A DNA stretch of 64,000 bases from JAHFUS01 sp035689115 (GTDB lineage Bacteria; Actinomycetota; Acidimicrobiia; Acidimicrobiales; GCA-2861595), in assembly GCA_035689115.1 (NCBI GenBank), contig DASSMA010000053.1, positions 35,812 through 99,811 of the forward strand, read 5' to 3'. The position numbers were made by a program, and so were the translations under genes. Below the pieces are notes generated by a model, which was given only the letters and a program-made list of their open reading frames with translations, was not told the origin of the DNA and did not search any database. Within the stretch, counting starts at the first letter, position 1. The number at the start of each line of letters is the position of its first letter. Below, piece by piece: positions 15,806-24,022 of the stretch.

Positions 15806-16393
15806 TCACGCTTCGGCCCCGACCCCCCGGAGGACGGTGTCGACCAGCCGCTCGATGTAGGCGCGATCGACGGGGGCCCGCGAGAGGAGCCGGCGGTAGA
15901 ACAGGGGCCCGGTGAGGAGGTCGGCGGCCAGCTCCACGTCGCACCCGGCCGGCAGTGTGCCGGCGGCGGCGGCCGCTTCGAGGTGGTCGAGGGTGCAGCG
16001 CCGGCGCTGGGCCACGAAGCGGGCGAACAGCCCCGCCAGCTCCGGGTCCCGCTCGGCGGCGTCGACCAGCGAGGGGAGGATGCGGCCGGCCGAGCCGGTG
16101 TGGACGGCCTGGGCCAGGGCGTCGAGCACCACCACCAGGTCGGCCCGCAGGTCGCCGGACGACGGCCGGCGGGCGGCGCGGGGGAGGGCTTCGAGGGCCT
16201 CCACCACCAGCGCCGCCTTGGACGGCCAGTACCGGTAGATCGTGGCCTTGCCGACGCCGGCCCGGGCGGCGATCCCGTCGACGGTGACGTTGGCGAAGCC
16301 GACCTCGGCGACCAGCGCCAGGGCGGCGTCGAGGGCGGCCCGCGCCCGGGGGCTGCGGGCCCGCTCCGGAGCGGGGGCGATGGCCGCCGTCAT
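15806..16393 (-). CDS. TetR-family repressor of the adjacent efflux pump
   Basis: 195 residues. The N-terminal helix-turn-helix (residues 28-60, GFANVTVDGIAARAGVGKATIYRYWPSKAALV) is classic TetR; the C-terminal domain carries the ligand pocket. The ATG overlaps the TGA of the MFS gene (ATGA), so pump and regulator are co-expressed. A 24-bp palindrome directly before the MFS start is the likely operator, giving autoregulation with drug-type derepression. Confidence 0.88.
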   Translation of the reverse strand: MTAAIAPAPERARSPRARAALDAALALVAEVGFANVTVDGIAARAGVGKATIYRYWPSKAALVVEALEALPRAARRPSSGDLRADLVVVLDALAQAVHTGSAGRILPSLVDAAERDPELAGLFARFVAQRRRCTLDHLEAAAAAGTLPAGCDVELAADLLTGPLFYRRLLSRAPVDRAYIERLVDTVLRGVGAEA

Positions 16394-17979
16394 GCTTCCA
16401 TGGCCGGCGTCACCGGCGGTTCGGCGGGCAGCGGGGTGATCACGGCGTCGCTCTTGCCGTGGGCGTGCACGGGGGCGCCGGCGGGGAGGAAGCGCCCCAC
16501 CAGGGCGGCGGCGACGAGGGCCACGCCGGCGCCCACGAACAGGGCGATGCCGAGGCCGTCGACGAACGCCACCTTGGCCGCGTCGGCCAGGGCCGGGCCC
16601 CGGATCGGGCCCAGCTTGGCGGCGACCTGGAGGGCGCCGCCGAGGGAGCTGCGGGCCATGGCGGCCGCCGGCGCCGGCAACCCCTGCACCGCGCCGGCCA
16701 GCCCCGAGGCGTACCGGGAGGCGACCAGGCTGCCGAGGACGGCGACCCCGAGGGCGCCGCCCAGCTCCCGGGTGGTGTCGTTCAGGGCCGACCCCACGCC
16801 CGCCTTGCCGGGCGGGATGGCCGACATGATCGAGGCGGTGGACGGTGCCATCGAGGTGGCCATGCCGATGGCGAGGACGATGAGGGCGACGGCCAGCCGG
16901 CCGTAGCCCGTGTCCACGCCGCACCGCGTCAGCAGCAGCAGGCCCACCGCCACGATGGTGAGCCCGGTGGCCACCACCAGGCGGGCGCCGAAACGCTCCA
17001 CGAACCGGGCGCTGAGGGGGGCGAACACCATGAGGGTGAGCGCCACCGGCAGGGTGCGGAGGCCGGCGCCGAGGGCGTCGTAGCCCATCACCAGCTGGAG
17101 GTACTGGGTGAACAGGAAGAACGTCCCGAACATCGCGAAGAACACCAGCGTGATGGCGGCGGCGGCGGCGCTCAGGCGGGGGTTGCGGAACAGGCGGAGG
17201 TCGAGCATCGGGTAGCGGGCCCGCAGCTCCCACACCCCGAAGGCCGCCAGGAACAGGACCGCCAGGGTGCCGGCGGTGAGGGTGACCGGCGCCGTCCAGC
17301 CGTGCACGGGCGCCTCGATGATGGCGTACAGCAGGGAGCCGAGGCCGAGGATCGACAGGGCCGCGCCCACCGGGTCGAGCGGCAGGCTGCGGGGGTCCTT
17401 GGAGGTGGGGACCAGGAAGTGGCCGGCGACCAGGGCGATGACGATCACGGGGATGTTGACGAGGAACACCGACCCCCACCAGAAGTGCCGGAGCAGCCAG
17501 CCGCCGGCGATGGGGCCGATGGCGGCGCCGGCGCCGGCCAGGCCGGCCCACACGGCGATGGCCCTGGCCCGCTCCTGGGGCGGGAAGACGGTGGTGAGGA
17601 TCGACAGGGTGGCCGGCATCACGAAGGCGGCGCCCAGGCCCATGATCGCCCGGGTGACGACGAGGTGGACCGGCTCGGTGGCGAAGGCCGACATCGCCGA
17701 CCCGAGCCCGAACACCACCAGGCCGGCGGTGAGGGCGCCCTTGCGCCCGAAGCGGTCGCCCAGCGCCCCGGCGGTGAGGAGCAGGCCGGCGAACACCAGG
17801 CCGTAGATGTCGACGATCCACTGCAGCTCGGTGTTGCTGGCGTCCAGCTCGCGGATGAGCGTGGGCAGGGTGACGTTCAGCACCGTGTTGCCCACGATGA
17901 TCATCACCAGGCTGAGGCACAGCACTGACAGGATCCACCAGCGGCGGTCGTAGATCTCCTGCTCCGTCGCAGCTTTCAT
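16390..17979 (-). CDS. MFS drug efflux transporter, DHA2 (EmrB/QacA) type
   Basis: 529 residues, the length of 14-helix DHA2 proton antiporters. Motif A is visible as GALGDRFGRKGAL, and motif C as GLAGAGAAIGPIAGGWL in helix 5. NTVLNVTLPTL in the first helix is typical of the family. It should export hydrophobic or cationic drugs across the cytoplasmic membrane. It is the first gene of a two-gene operon with its TetR regulator. A palindromic operator starts 13 nt upstream of ATG. Confidence 0.9.
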   Translation of the reverse strand: MKAATEQEIYDRRWWILSVLCLSLVMIIVGNTVLNVTLPTLIRELDASNTELQWIVDIYGLVFAGLLLTAGALGDRFGRKGALTAGLVVFGLGSAMSAFATEPVHLVVTRAIMGLGAAFVMPATLSILTTVFPPQERARAIAVWAGLAGAGAAIGPIAGGWLLRHFWWGSVFLVNIPVIVIALVAGHFLVPTSKDPRSLPLDPVGAALSILGLGSLLYAIIEAPVHGWTAPVTLTAGTLAVLFLAAFGVWELRARYPMLDLRLFRNPRLSAAAAAITLVFFAMFGTFFLFTQYLQLVMGYDALGAGLRTLPVALTLMVFAPLSARFVERFGARLVVATGLTIVAVGLLLLTRCGVDTGYGRLAVALIVLAIGMATSMAPSTASIMSAIPPGKAGVGSALNDTTRELGGALGVAVLGSLVASRYASGLAGAVQGLPAPAAAMARSSLGGALQVAAKLGPIRGPALADAAKVAFVDGLGIALFVGAGVALVAAALVGRFLPAGAPVHAHGKSDAVITPLPAEPPVTPAMEA

Positions 17980-17991
17980 CGGTCCTCCCGA

Positions 17992-18015
17992 GAACGAGAC
18001 TGGACAGTCTCGTTC
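17992..18015. promoter_or_regulatory. TetR operator before the MFS gene
   Basis: GAACGAGACT-ggac-AGTCTCGTTC is a perfect 10-bp inverted repeat with a 4-bp centre, beginning 13 bp before the MFS start codon. The GAGACTG..CAGTCTC core is typical for TetR regulators of efflux pumps. Confidence 0.8.
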
Positions 18016-18127
18016 CGCTCGACCAACCGGTCGGCCCGCTCCGGCATTCCCGCCGGGCGAAGCGCACGATTCGCGCCACTTGCGCCGCTGAGAAGGGGCG
18101 GGGGCGGCGGCGCCGAATCTCTACTCC

Positions 18128-18271
18128 ATGAAGGCGCCCCAATCGACGCCCGCGTCCGCCGGCCGGCGGCCCCCTGAGCCCCACCGGCCGTTGCCGGCGC
18201 TGCGCCCGGGGGTCACCCTTCTCGAGGCCCGGGCCCGCCGCCGGCGCTTCCGCCGCACCGACTTCAGGTAA
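18128..18271 (+). CDS. Possible 47-residue basic peptide
   Basis: An ATG-to-TAA ORF in the otherwise empty 300-bp gap between the MFS operator and the convergent alcohol dehydrogenase gene. The product is Pro/Arg-rich with a basic end (ARARRRRFRRTDFR). CTACTC just before the ATG is a weak -10 candidate and there is no Shine-Dalgarno. Codon composition is compatible with coding, but in DNA this GC-rich such ORFs arise by chance. Confidence 0.25.
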   Translation: MKAPQSTPASAGRRPPEPHRPLPALRPGVTLLEARARRRRFRRTDFR

Positions 18272-18282
18272 GGGTCTCCGCC

Positions 18283-19395
18283 CTAGGCGCCCCGGTGGAC
18301 GATCACCGTGCGGGCCCCCTCGCCGCCTCCCAGGGCGTCCAGGGCGTCGTTCACCCCGTCCAAGGGGATGGTGCGGGACACCAGGGCGTCCAGTTCCAGG
18401 CGGCCGGCGCGGTAGAGGCGGAGGAGGCGGGGGACGTCGCGCCGCACGTTGGAGGACCCGTACCAGCAGCCCGAGATGGTGCGGCCCGACAGCACCAGCC
18501 CCAGGAAGGCGGGCACGGCGAGGGTGACGTCCATGGCGGGGATGCCCACCAGCACCGTCTGGCCGCCCCGCCTGGTCATGGCCACCGCCTGCTCGATGGT
18601 GGCCTGGCGGCCCACGACCTCGAACACCACGTCGGCCCCCCGCTGGCCGGTGAGGGCCATGACCGCCGACACCGGGTCGCCGGACGAGGCGTCGACGGCG
18701 TCGGTGGCGCCGAAGCGGGCGGCCAGGTCGAGCTTGGGGGGGCTGGCGTCGACGGCGATGATCCGCCCGGCCCCGGCCAGGCGGGCGCCCTGCACGACGT
18801 TGAGCCCCACCCCGCCGCAGCCCACGACGGCCACCGTGTCGCCCCGCTCCACCCGCGAGGTGTTGAAGACGGCGCCCACGCCGGTGAGGACCGAGCAGCC
18901 GAGGAGGGCGGCGACGGGCAGGTCGATGTCGGCCGGCAGCGGCACCACGCTCACGCCGGGCACCACCACCACCTCGGCGAAGGTGCCGCTGGCCGCCAGC
19001 TGGCGGAGGGGGAGGCCGCCCGAGCGCATGCGGGTCGTGCCGTCGAGCATGGCGCCGCCCATGCTCACCGCCGCGTGGTCGCAGAGGTGGCCCTCCTGGC
19101 GCTCGCAGTGGAAGCAGGTGCCGCACTGGGGCACCCAGGACACGAGGATCGGGTCGCCGGGCGCCACGCCGGTGACGCCGGGGCCGACCCGCTCCACCAC
19201 GCCGGCGCCCTCGTGGCCGAGGACGACGGGCGTGGGGACGAGCATCACGCCGTCGCGGGCCGAGCGGTCGGAGTGGCACACGCCGGAGGCGACCATGCGC
19301 ACCTGCACCTCGCCGGGGCCCGGTTCGTCGACCTCGACGTCGTCGCGGATCTCGAGGGGCTGCCCGACCGCGGCGAGGACGGCGGCGCGGACCAT
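18283..19395 (-). CDS. Zinc-dependent alcohol dehydrogenase (MDR superfamily)
   Basis: 370 residues. Catalytic zinc ligands are Cys40 (SGVCHSD) and the His of GHEGAGVVE. The structural zinc site is intact as CGTCFHCERQEGHLC. The Rossmann motif GCGGVGLNVVQGA binds NAD(P). The length and extra loop match the class III/mycobacterial-type branch acting on primary alcohols or aldehydes; the exact substrate is open. The ATG lies 9 nt after TAGCCT, so it is probably leaderless. Confidence 0.88.
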   Translation of the reverse strand: MVRAAVLAAVGQPLEIRDDVEVDEPGPGEVQVRMVASGVCHSDRSARDGVMLVPTPVVLGHEGAGVVERVGPGVTGVAPGDPILVSWVPQCGTCFHCERQEGHLCDHAAVSMGGAMLDGTTRMRSGGLPLRQLAASGTFAEVVVVPGVSVVPLPADIDLPVAALLGCSVLTGVGAVFNTSRVERGDTVAVVGCGGVGLNVVQGARLAGAGRIIAVDASPPKLDLAARFGATDAVDASSGDPVSAVMALTGQRGADVVFEVVGRQATIEQAVAMTRRGGQTVLVGIPAMDVTLAVPAFLGLVLSGRTISGCWYGSSNVRRDVPRLLRLYRAGRLELDALVSRTIPLDGVNDALDALGGGEGARTVIVHRGA

Positions 19396-19407
19396 GGGGC
19401 GGGCAGG

Positions 19408-19662
19408 CTACCGCCGCCCCGCCTCCCGGTCCTCCCGCTCGGCCGCCTTCACCGCGTACCCGATCACGATGCCCGGCGCCAGGGTGAACACCGAGCCGAC
19501 CAGGCAGACGGTGACGAGCACGGTGGTCGCCGGCGGGAAGCCGGTGAGGGCGCCGGCCACGAAGGCCACGACGGCCACCAGCACGAGCCCGTAGCCCACG
19601 CGCTTGCCGGCCGCGCCCCAGCGGGCCCACCGGGCCCGGCGGACGAGGACCGGGTCGGTCAC
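19408..19662 (-). CDS. Small two-span membrane protein
   Basis: 84 residues with two hydrophobic helices (around VLVAVVAFVAGALTG and VLVTVCLVGSVFTLAPGIVIGY) and charged ends. The GTG start overlaps the TGA of the DUF5317 gene (GTGA), so the two are coupled. Function is unknown. Confidence 0.7.
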   Translation of the reverse strand: MTDPVLVRRARWARWGAAGKRVGYGLVLVAVVAFVAGALTGFPPATTVLVTVCLVGSVFTLAPGIVIGYAVKAAEREDREAGRR

Positions 19663-20216
19663 TTCGCCGACGCCTCGAGCGGCCGGCGGGTGCGCCGGCC
19701 GGCGGGCGGCGCCAGCAGGCGGGCCACCACGTCGGCGACGCCCACCGCCATCACCACGTCCCCGGCCGAGGCCACCTCGCCGAGGAGGGGCACCGGGATG
19801 CGGTCGTCGATCGGGACCAGCCGGTCCGACGGGCGCTCCAGGTGGTGCTTCCCCGACAGCACGACCTCTCCTGGCCGCCCCCGCTCGGCCAGGCCGGCGG
19901 CCACCAGGGCGGCGGGGCGCACCGGCATCCCGCCGTTGACGGCGACCACCGCCAGGTTGAGGGCGATGCCCGTGGCCACCAGCCACATGCCGACGACGAT
20001 CACGTTCGCCGCTGCGAACGCCAGCAGCAGGGCGTAGGAGGCCAGCAGGAGGGCGGTGGACGGCCCGCCGGCCCGGAGGGCCAGGGCCTGGAGGGCCACG
20101 CCGCCCAGCAGAAGGGGCCACAGGCGCAGCCGCCGGAAGCTCAGGTTGCGGAAGCGCCCGCCGGTGAGCAGCCCGGCGACGACACCGGTCGCCACCGCCA
20201 GCAGCGTGAAGCGCAT
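19659..20216 (-). CDS. DUF5317 membrane protein
   Basis: 185 residues. Several short hydrophobic helices span residues 1-105, then the family-like segments NGGMPVRPAAL and KHHLERPSDRLVPIDDRIPVP, then a basic tail. This pattern matches DUF5317, an uncharacterised membrane family common in actinobacteria and clostridia. ATG 20216 lies 8 nt after TACCTT; the divergent hydratase gene uses a -10 overlapping this one. Confidence 0.8.
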   Translation of the reverse strand: MRFTLLAVATGVVAGLLTGGRFRNLSFRRLRLWPLLLGGVALQALALRAGGPSTALLLASYALLLAFAAANVIVVGMWLVATGIALNLAVVAVNGGMPVRPAALVAAGLAERGRPGEVVLSGKHHLERPSDRLVPIDDRIPVPLLGEVASAGDVVMAVGVADVVARLLAPPAGRRTRRPLEASAK

Positions 20217-20224
20217 GAAGGGCC

Positions 20225-20234
20225 AAGGTAGCGT
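20225..20234. promoter_or_regulatory. Two overlapping divergent -10 elements
   Basis: AAGGTAGCGT holds TACCTT on the minus strand, 8 nt before the DUF5317 start, and TAGCGT on the plus strand, 8 nt before the hydratase start. The two hexamers share two base pairs, so both leaderless promoters cannot be melted by separate polymerases at once. Confidence 0.55.
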
Positions 20235-20242
20235 CCGGGCCC

Positions 20243-21025
20243 GTGGCCGAGGAGGTCCTCTGCGAGGTGGACGGGGCCGTGGCCCGCGTCACCGTCAACC
20301 GGCCCGAGCGGCGCAACGCCCTCCGGTGGGACACCGTGCGCGAGCTGCGCCAGGTCCTCGGCCGGGCCGGCGCCGATGCCGGCGTGCGGGTGGTGGTGCT
20401 GGCCGGGGCGGGCGACCGGGCGTTCTGCGCCGGCGCCGACCTGGCGGGGATGGCGGCGGCGGGCGACGTGGCCGAGGCCCATGCCGACCGGGGCGAGCTG
20501 GGCGGGCTGTTCCTCGACCTGTGGGAGCTGGGCAAGCCCACCGTGGCCCGGGTCCAGGGGGCGGCCCTGGCCGGCGGCTTCGCCCTGGCCCTGGCCTGCG
20601 ACCTGGTGGTGGCCGCCGACGACGCCTTCTTCGGTGTCCCGGAGATCGACGTCGGGCTGTGGCCCTACGTCGCCACCGTCCCCCTGATCCGGTCGATGCC
20701 CCCCAAGGTCGCCCTGGAGCTGATGATGACGGGGCGGCGGGTGGGCGCCGCCGAGGCCGAGCGGATCGGCTTCGTGAACCGGGTGGTGCCGGCCGCCGAC
20801 CTCGACGGGGCGGTGGCGGAGCTGACCGCAACGCTGGCGGCGAAGCCGCCCGGCCCGATGCGCACCGGCCGCGATTCCTTCTACGCCACCTGGGGCATGG
20901 GGGCGAGAGAGGCACTGGCGGTGCTGCACCCCCTGCTCACCATGGCCGGGCTCACCGAGGAGGCGCGCGAGGGGACGGCGGCGTTCGCCGAGAAGCGCCC
21001 GCCCTCGTGGCGCGACCCTCGGTAA
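20243..21025 (+). CDS. Enoyl-CoA hydratase/isomerase family protein
   Basis: 260 residues of the crotonase fold. The first oxyanion-hole motif AGAGDRAFCAGADLAGM and the second VQGAALAGGFALALACDLVVA are both intact. A Glu in FFGVPEIDVGL sits where a catalytic acid is often found. It probably hydrates or isomerises a CoA thioester in fatty-acid or branched-chain degradation. The GTG start lies 8 nt after TAGCGT. It is followed closely by the GDP-mannose dehydratase gene. Confidence 0.87.
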   Translation: MAEEVLCEVDGAVARVTVNRPERRNALRWDTVRELRQVLGRAGADAGVRVVVLAGAGDRAFCAGADLAGMAAAGDVAEAHADRGELGGLFLDLWELGKPTVARVQGAALAGGFALALACDLVVAADDAFFGVPEIDVGLWPYVATVPLIRSMPPKVALELMMTGRRVGAAEAERIGFVNRVVPAADLDGAVAELTATLAAKPPGPMRTGRDSFYATWGMGAREALAVLHPLLTMAGLTEEAREGTAAFAEKRPPSWRDPR

Positions 21026-21037
21026 CTTGTGGCACCT

Positions 21038-22012
21038 ATGACCCGACGCGCCCTCATCACCGGCATCACCGGCCAGGACGGTTCCTACCTGGCCGAGCTC
21101 CTCCTCGACGAGGGCTACGAGGTGATCGGCATGGTGCGGCGGTCGAGCACCCTGAACTTCGAGCGCATCGCCCACATCCAGGACCGCGTCACCATCGTGT
21201 CCGGCGACCTGCTCGACGAGGTGTCGGTGATCCGGCTGCTGCGCACGCACCGGCCCGGCGAGGTCTACAACCTGGCCGCCCAGTCGTTCGTGCAGACGTC
21301 GTGGGACCAGCCGGTGCTCACCGGCGAGACCACCGCCCTCGGCGTCACCCGCATGCTCGACGCCATCCACACCGTCGACCCCGAGATCCGCTTCTACCAG
21401 GCCAGCTCCAGCGAGATGTTCGGCCGGGTGGTGGAGGTGCCCCAGCGGGAGACCACGCCCTTCTACCCGCGGAGCCCCTACGGCGTGGCCAAGGTCTACG
21501 GGCACTGGATCACCGTCAACTACCGCGAGTCCTACGGCATGCACGCGTCCAGCGGGATGCTGTTCAACCACGAGTCGCCCCGCCGCGGCCTGGAGTTCGT
21601 CACCCGCAAGATCACCCACGGGGTGGCGCGCATCAAGTCCGGGCTGGACCAGACGCTGGCCCTCGGCAATCTCGACGCCAAGCGGGACTGGGGCTTCGCC
21701 GGCGACTACGTCCGGGCCATGTGGCTGATGCTCCAGCAGGACGCCCCGGCCGACTACGTGGTGGCCACCGGCACCGCCCACAGCGTCCGCCAGTTCTGCG
21801 AGGCGGCGTTCGGCGTGGTCGGCCTCGACTACCGGGACCACGTGGTCACCGACCCCCGGTTCATGCGGCCCGCCGAGGTCGACCTGCTCATCGGCGACGC
21901 GTCCAAGGCCAAGGCCGACCTGGGCTGGGAGCCGCAGGTCGGGTTCACCGACATGGTGGCCGCGATGGTGGAGGCCGACCTCGAGCTGGTGGCCCGCCAG
22001 CAGCGGGTCTGA
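21038..22012 (+). CDS. gmd: GDP-mannose 4,6-dehydratase
   Basis: 324 residues. It converts GDP-D-mannose to GDP-4-keto-6-deoxymannose, the first step to fucose, rhamnose and related sugars. The N-terminal NADP motif TGITGQDGSYLAELLL is diagnostic, as are SSSEMFG, the catalytic YxxxK (SPYGVAKVYGHW) and NHESPRRG. It is slightly short of the usual 340-370. I chose ATG 21038; a GTG at 21029 is in frame. TAACTT, overlapping the previous stop, could serve as -10. No downstream reductase is adjacent, so the final sugar is unknown. Confidence 0.92.
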   Translation: MTRRALITGITGQDGSYLAELLLDEGYEVIGMVRRSSTLNFERIAHIQDRVTIVSGDLLDEVSVIRLLRTHRPGEVYNLAAQSFVQTSWDQPVLTGETTALGVTRMLDAIHTVDPEIRFYQASSSEMFGRVVEVPQRETTPFYPRSPYGVAKVYGHWITVNYRESYGMHASSGMLFNHESPRRGLEFVTRKITHGVARIKSGLDQTLALGNLDAKRDWGFAGDYVRAMWLMLQQDAPADYVVATGTAHSVRQFCEAAFGVVGLDYRDHVVTDPRFMRPAEVDLLIGDASKAKADLGWEPQVGFTDMVAAMVEADLELVARQQRV

Positions 22013-22015
22013 GGG

Positions 22016-22270
22016 CTACACCAGGCTGCGCCGCCGGCCCCGTTCCATGAGCCACACGATCAGGGCGGCGGCGAGCACGGAGAGCAGGAACCCGGCGGGC
22101 CGGTTGAACAGCAGGCCCACCACCAGGCCGGCCAGCAGCGAACCGCCGATGCCCACCAGGATCGTCATGCCGATCGACATGGGGTTGGGGCCCGGGATGG
22201 CGAGGCGGCCGAGGGCGCCCACCACCAGCCCGGTGAGGACGAGGAGGAGGATGAAGCCGAGGAGGTCCAT
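22016..22270 (-). CDS. GlsB/YeaQ/YmgE-type small membrane protein
   Basis: 84 residues with three hydrophobic helices. The pattern GALGRLAIPGPNPMSIGMTILVGIGGSLLAG is typical of the transglycosylase-associated/GlsB stress-response family, whose function is still vague despite the name. It ends tail-to-tail with gmd, 3 bp apart. Confidence 0.85.
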   Translation of the reverse strand: MDLLGFILLLVLTGLVVGALGRLAIPGPNPMSIGMTILVGIGGSLLAGLVVGLLFNRPAGFLLSVLAAALIVWLMERGRRRSLV

Positions 22271-22309
22271 GCCTCGACTGTTCCGCAAAACGCCTGCTCC
22301 CACACCGAC

Positions 22310-23029
22310 GTGATCCGCACCGAACGCCGGGGCCGGGTGCTGGTGGTCACCATCGACCGCCCGGAGCGGCGCAACGCCCTCGACCTCGGGCGGTGCCAGG
22401 ACCTGCTCGCCGCGCTGCGGGAGGCCGGCGACGCCCGTGCGGTGGTGCTGGCCGGCGCCGGCGGCAACTTCTCGGCCGGCGCCGACCTGTCGGCTGTGCC
22501 GAGCGGGCCGTTCCTGGCCGCCCTGCGGGCCGTCCTCGACGCCGTCGTCGACCTTCCGGTGCCGGTGGTGGCGGGGATCGAGGGGGTGGTTTTCGGGGCC
22601 GGGCTCCAGCTGGCGGTGGCGTGCGACCTGCGGGTGGCCACCGCCGATTCGCGTTTCGCCGTCCCGGCCGCCAAACTGGGGCTGGTGATGGACCACCGGA
22701 GCGTCGGGCGCCTGGCGCTGCTGGCCGGCCCCGGGCCGGCGCGGGCCCTGCTGCTGGCGGCCGAGGAGATCGACGGGGCCACCGCGGTCCGGCTCGGGCT
22801 GGTCCAGCGGGCCGGCGGCGTCGACGGCGCCGTCGCCTGGGCCGAGGAGATCGCCGCCCTGGCCCCGCTCACCGTGGCCGCCCACAAGCTGGCCCTCAAC
22901 CGCCTGGAGCGCACGGCCCTCGACCCTGACGTGGAGGCGGCCCGCCGGCGGGCGTGGGCCAGCGCCGACCTGGCCGAGGGCGTGGCCGCCTTCGCCGAGC
23001 GCCGCCCACCCCGCTTCGAGGGGCGGTAG
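22310..23029 (+). CDS. Second enoyl-CoA hydratase/isomerase family protein
   Basis: 239 residues of crotonase fold. AGAGGNFSAGADLSAV and EGVVFGAGLQLAVACDLRVA supply the oxyanion-hole glycines. The segment equivalent to the catalytic Glu region reads PAAKLGLVMDHRS, with Lys where hydratases often have Glu, so an isomerase, hydrolase or non-hydratase role is possible. GTG 22310 is the start; no clear Shine-Dalgarno is visible. Confidence 0.82.
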   Translation: MIRTERRGRVLVVTIDRPERRNALDLGRCQDLLAALREAGDARAVVLAGAGGNFSAGADLSAVPSGPFLAALRAVLDAVVDLPVPVVAGIEGVVFGAGLQLAVACDLRVATADSRFAVPAAKLGLVMDHRSVGRLALLAGPGPARALLLAAEEIDGATAVRLGLVQRAGGVDGAVAWAEEIAALAPLTVAAHKLALNRLERTALDPDVEAARRRAWASADLAEGVAAFAERRPPRFEGR

Positions 23030-23039
23030 TGCTCCACCT

Positions 23040-23190
23040 CGTGCGTGACGTGGATGGCTCGCCGAGTGCTCGGCGTCGCCGGCCAGGCGCACCGGAGGTG
23101 GGATTGCCTTGCGCAATCTCACCGAGGAGCAACGCAGCCGGCGGCGGCGAGAGCCGGCGAGACCCCACGGGAATGTACGAGGTGGCGCAC
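23040..23190 (+). ncRNA. Structured leader upstream of ccdA, type unknown
   Basis: The 160-bp gap before ccdA holds three successive hairpins. CGCCGA-GTGC-TCGGCG comes first. Next is an 11-bp stem, GGTGGGATTGC with GCAATCTCACC (one G-T pair, loop CTTGC), at 23096-23122. Last is GCCGGC...GCCGGC, ending near GACCCCACGGG. This regular structure suggests a cis-regulatory RNA. I compared it by eye with cobalamin, TPP, glycine, SAM and c-di-GMP consensus features and found no match. Confidence 0.35.
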
Positions 23191-23192
23191 TA

Positions 23193-23948
23193 GTGCTGCT
23201 CGCCCTGTCCAACCCCGGCCTGGCCGTGGCCTTCGCCGCCGGCGTGGTGTCGTTCCTGTCGCCGTGCGTGCTGCCGCTGGTGCCCGGCTACCTGTCCCTG
23301 ATGAGCGGCGTCGGCACCGCCGAGCTGGCCGTGGCCACCAGGGCCGACACCCGCCGGCTGCTGCGCTCCACCCTGCTGTTCGTGGCCGGCTTCACCGTGG
23401 TGTTCGTCTGCCTGGGCGCCACCGCCAGCGCCATCGGCCGGGCGCTCAGCGACCATCAGCTGGGCCTCGACCGCATCGCCGGCGTGGTGGTGATCGTGAT
23501 GGGCCTGGCCATGGCCGGCGTGATGGCGCCCCGGCTGTTCGCCCAGGAGCGGCGCTTCGACGTCCGCCCGTCGCGCCTCGGGGGCTGGGCGGCGCCGGTG
23601 ATGGGCATGGCCTTCGCCTTCGGCTGGACGCCCTGCATCGGGCCGGTGCTGGCGTCGGTGCTGGCCTTCGCCAGCAAGGACGCCACCCTCGGGCGGGGCG
23701 TGTCGCTCCTGCTGGCCTACTCGATCGGCCTCGGCGTGCCCTTCGTGGCCGCCGGCGTCGCCTTCGGCCGGCTGGCCGGAGCCCTCGGGTGGGTGCGCCG
23801 GCGGGCCCACGCCATCAACGTGGCGTCGGGGCTGCTGCTGGCCGCCTTCGGGGTGCTGCTCCTCACCAACCGCGTCACCCGCATGTCGAACTTCATGATC
23901 ACGGTGATGGAGAAGGTCCCCGGCCTCAACCGCCTCACCGGCATCTGA
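23193..23948 (+). CDS. ccdA: CcdA-type cytochrome c biogenesis / thiol-reductant membrane protein
   Basis: 251 residues with six hydrophobic helices. The two redox Cys are present in their usual settings: VSFLSPCVLPLVPGYLS in helix 1 and AFGWTPCIGPVL in helix 4. CcdA passes electrons from cytoplasmic thioredoxin across the membrane to apocytochrome-reducing thioredoxins such as the CcmG-like protein encoded at 32639. GTG 23193 has GAGGTGG upstream. The gene is 4 kb from the ccm operon and has its own structured leader. Confidence 0.9.
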   Translation: MLLALSNPGLAVAFAAGVVSFLSPCVLPLVPGYLSLMSGVGTAELAVATRADTRRLLRSTLLFVAGFTVVFVCLGATASAIGRALSDHQLGLDRIAGVVVIVMGLAMAGVMAPRLFAQERRFDVRPSRLGGWAAPVMGMAFAFGWTPCIGPVLASVLAFASKDATLGRGVSLLLAYSIGLGVPFVAAGVAFGRLAGALGWVRRRAHAINVASGLLLAAFGVLLLTNRVTRMSNFMITVMEKVPGLNRLTGI

Positions 23949-23957
23949 CCGCCCCCT

Positions 23958-24020
23958 CCCGACGAACTGGTCGTCGAAACGACAATGCTGCGTTGTCGTT
24001 CCCGCGACCAGTTCGGCGGG
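23958..24020. terminator. Large nested hairpin between convergent genes
   Basis: Outer arms CGAACTGGTCG (23963-23973) and CGACCAGTTCG (24005-24015) are perfect, and CCCG/CGGG extends them past one mismatch. Inner arms AACGACAA and TTGTCGTT enclose the 7-nt loop TGCTGCG. It lies between the ccdA stop and the stop of the next, opposing gene, so it is probably a bidirectional terminator. Confidence 0.65.
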
Positions 24021-24022
24021 TC

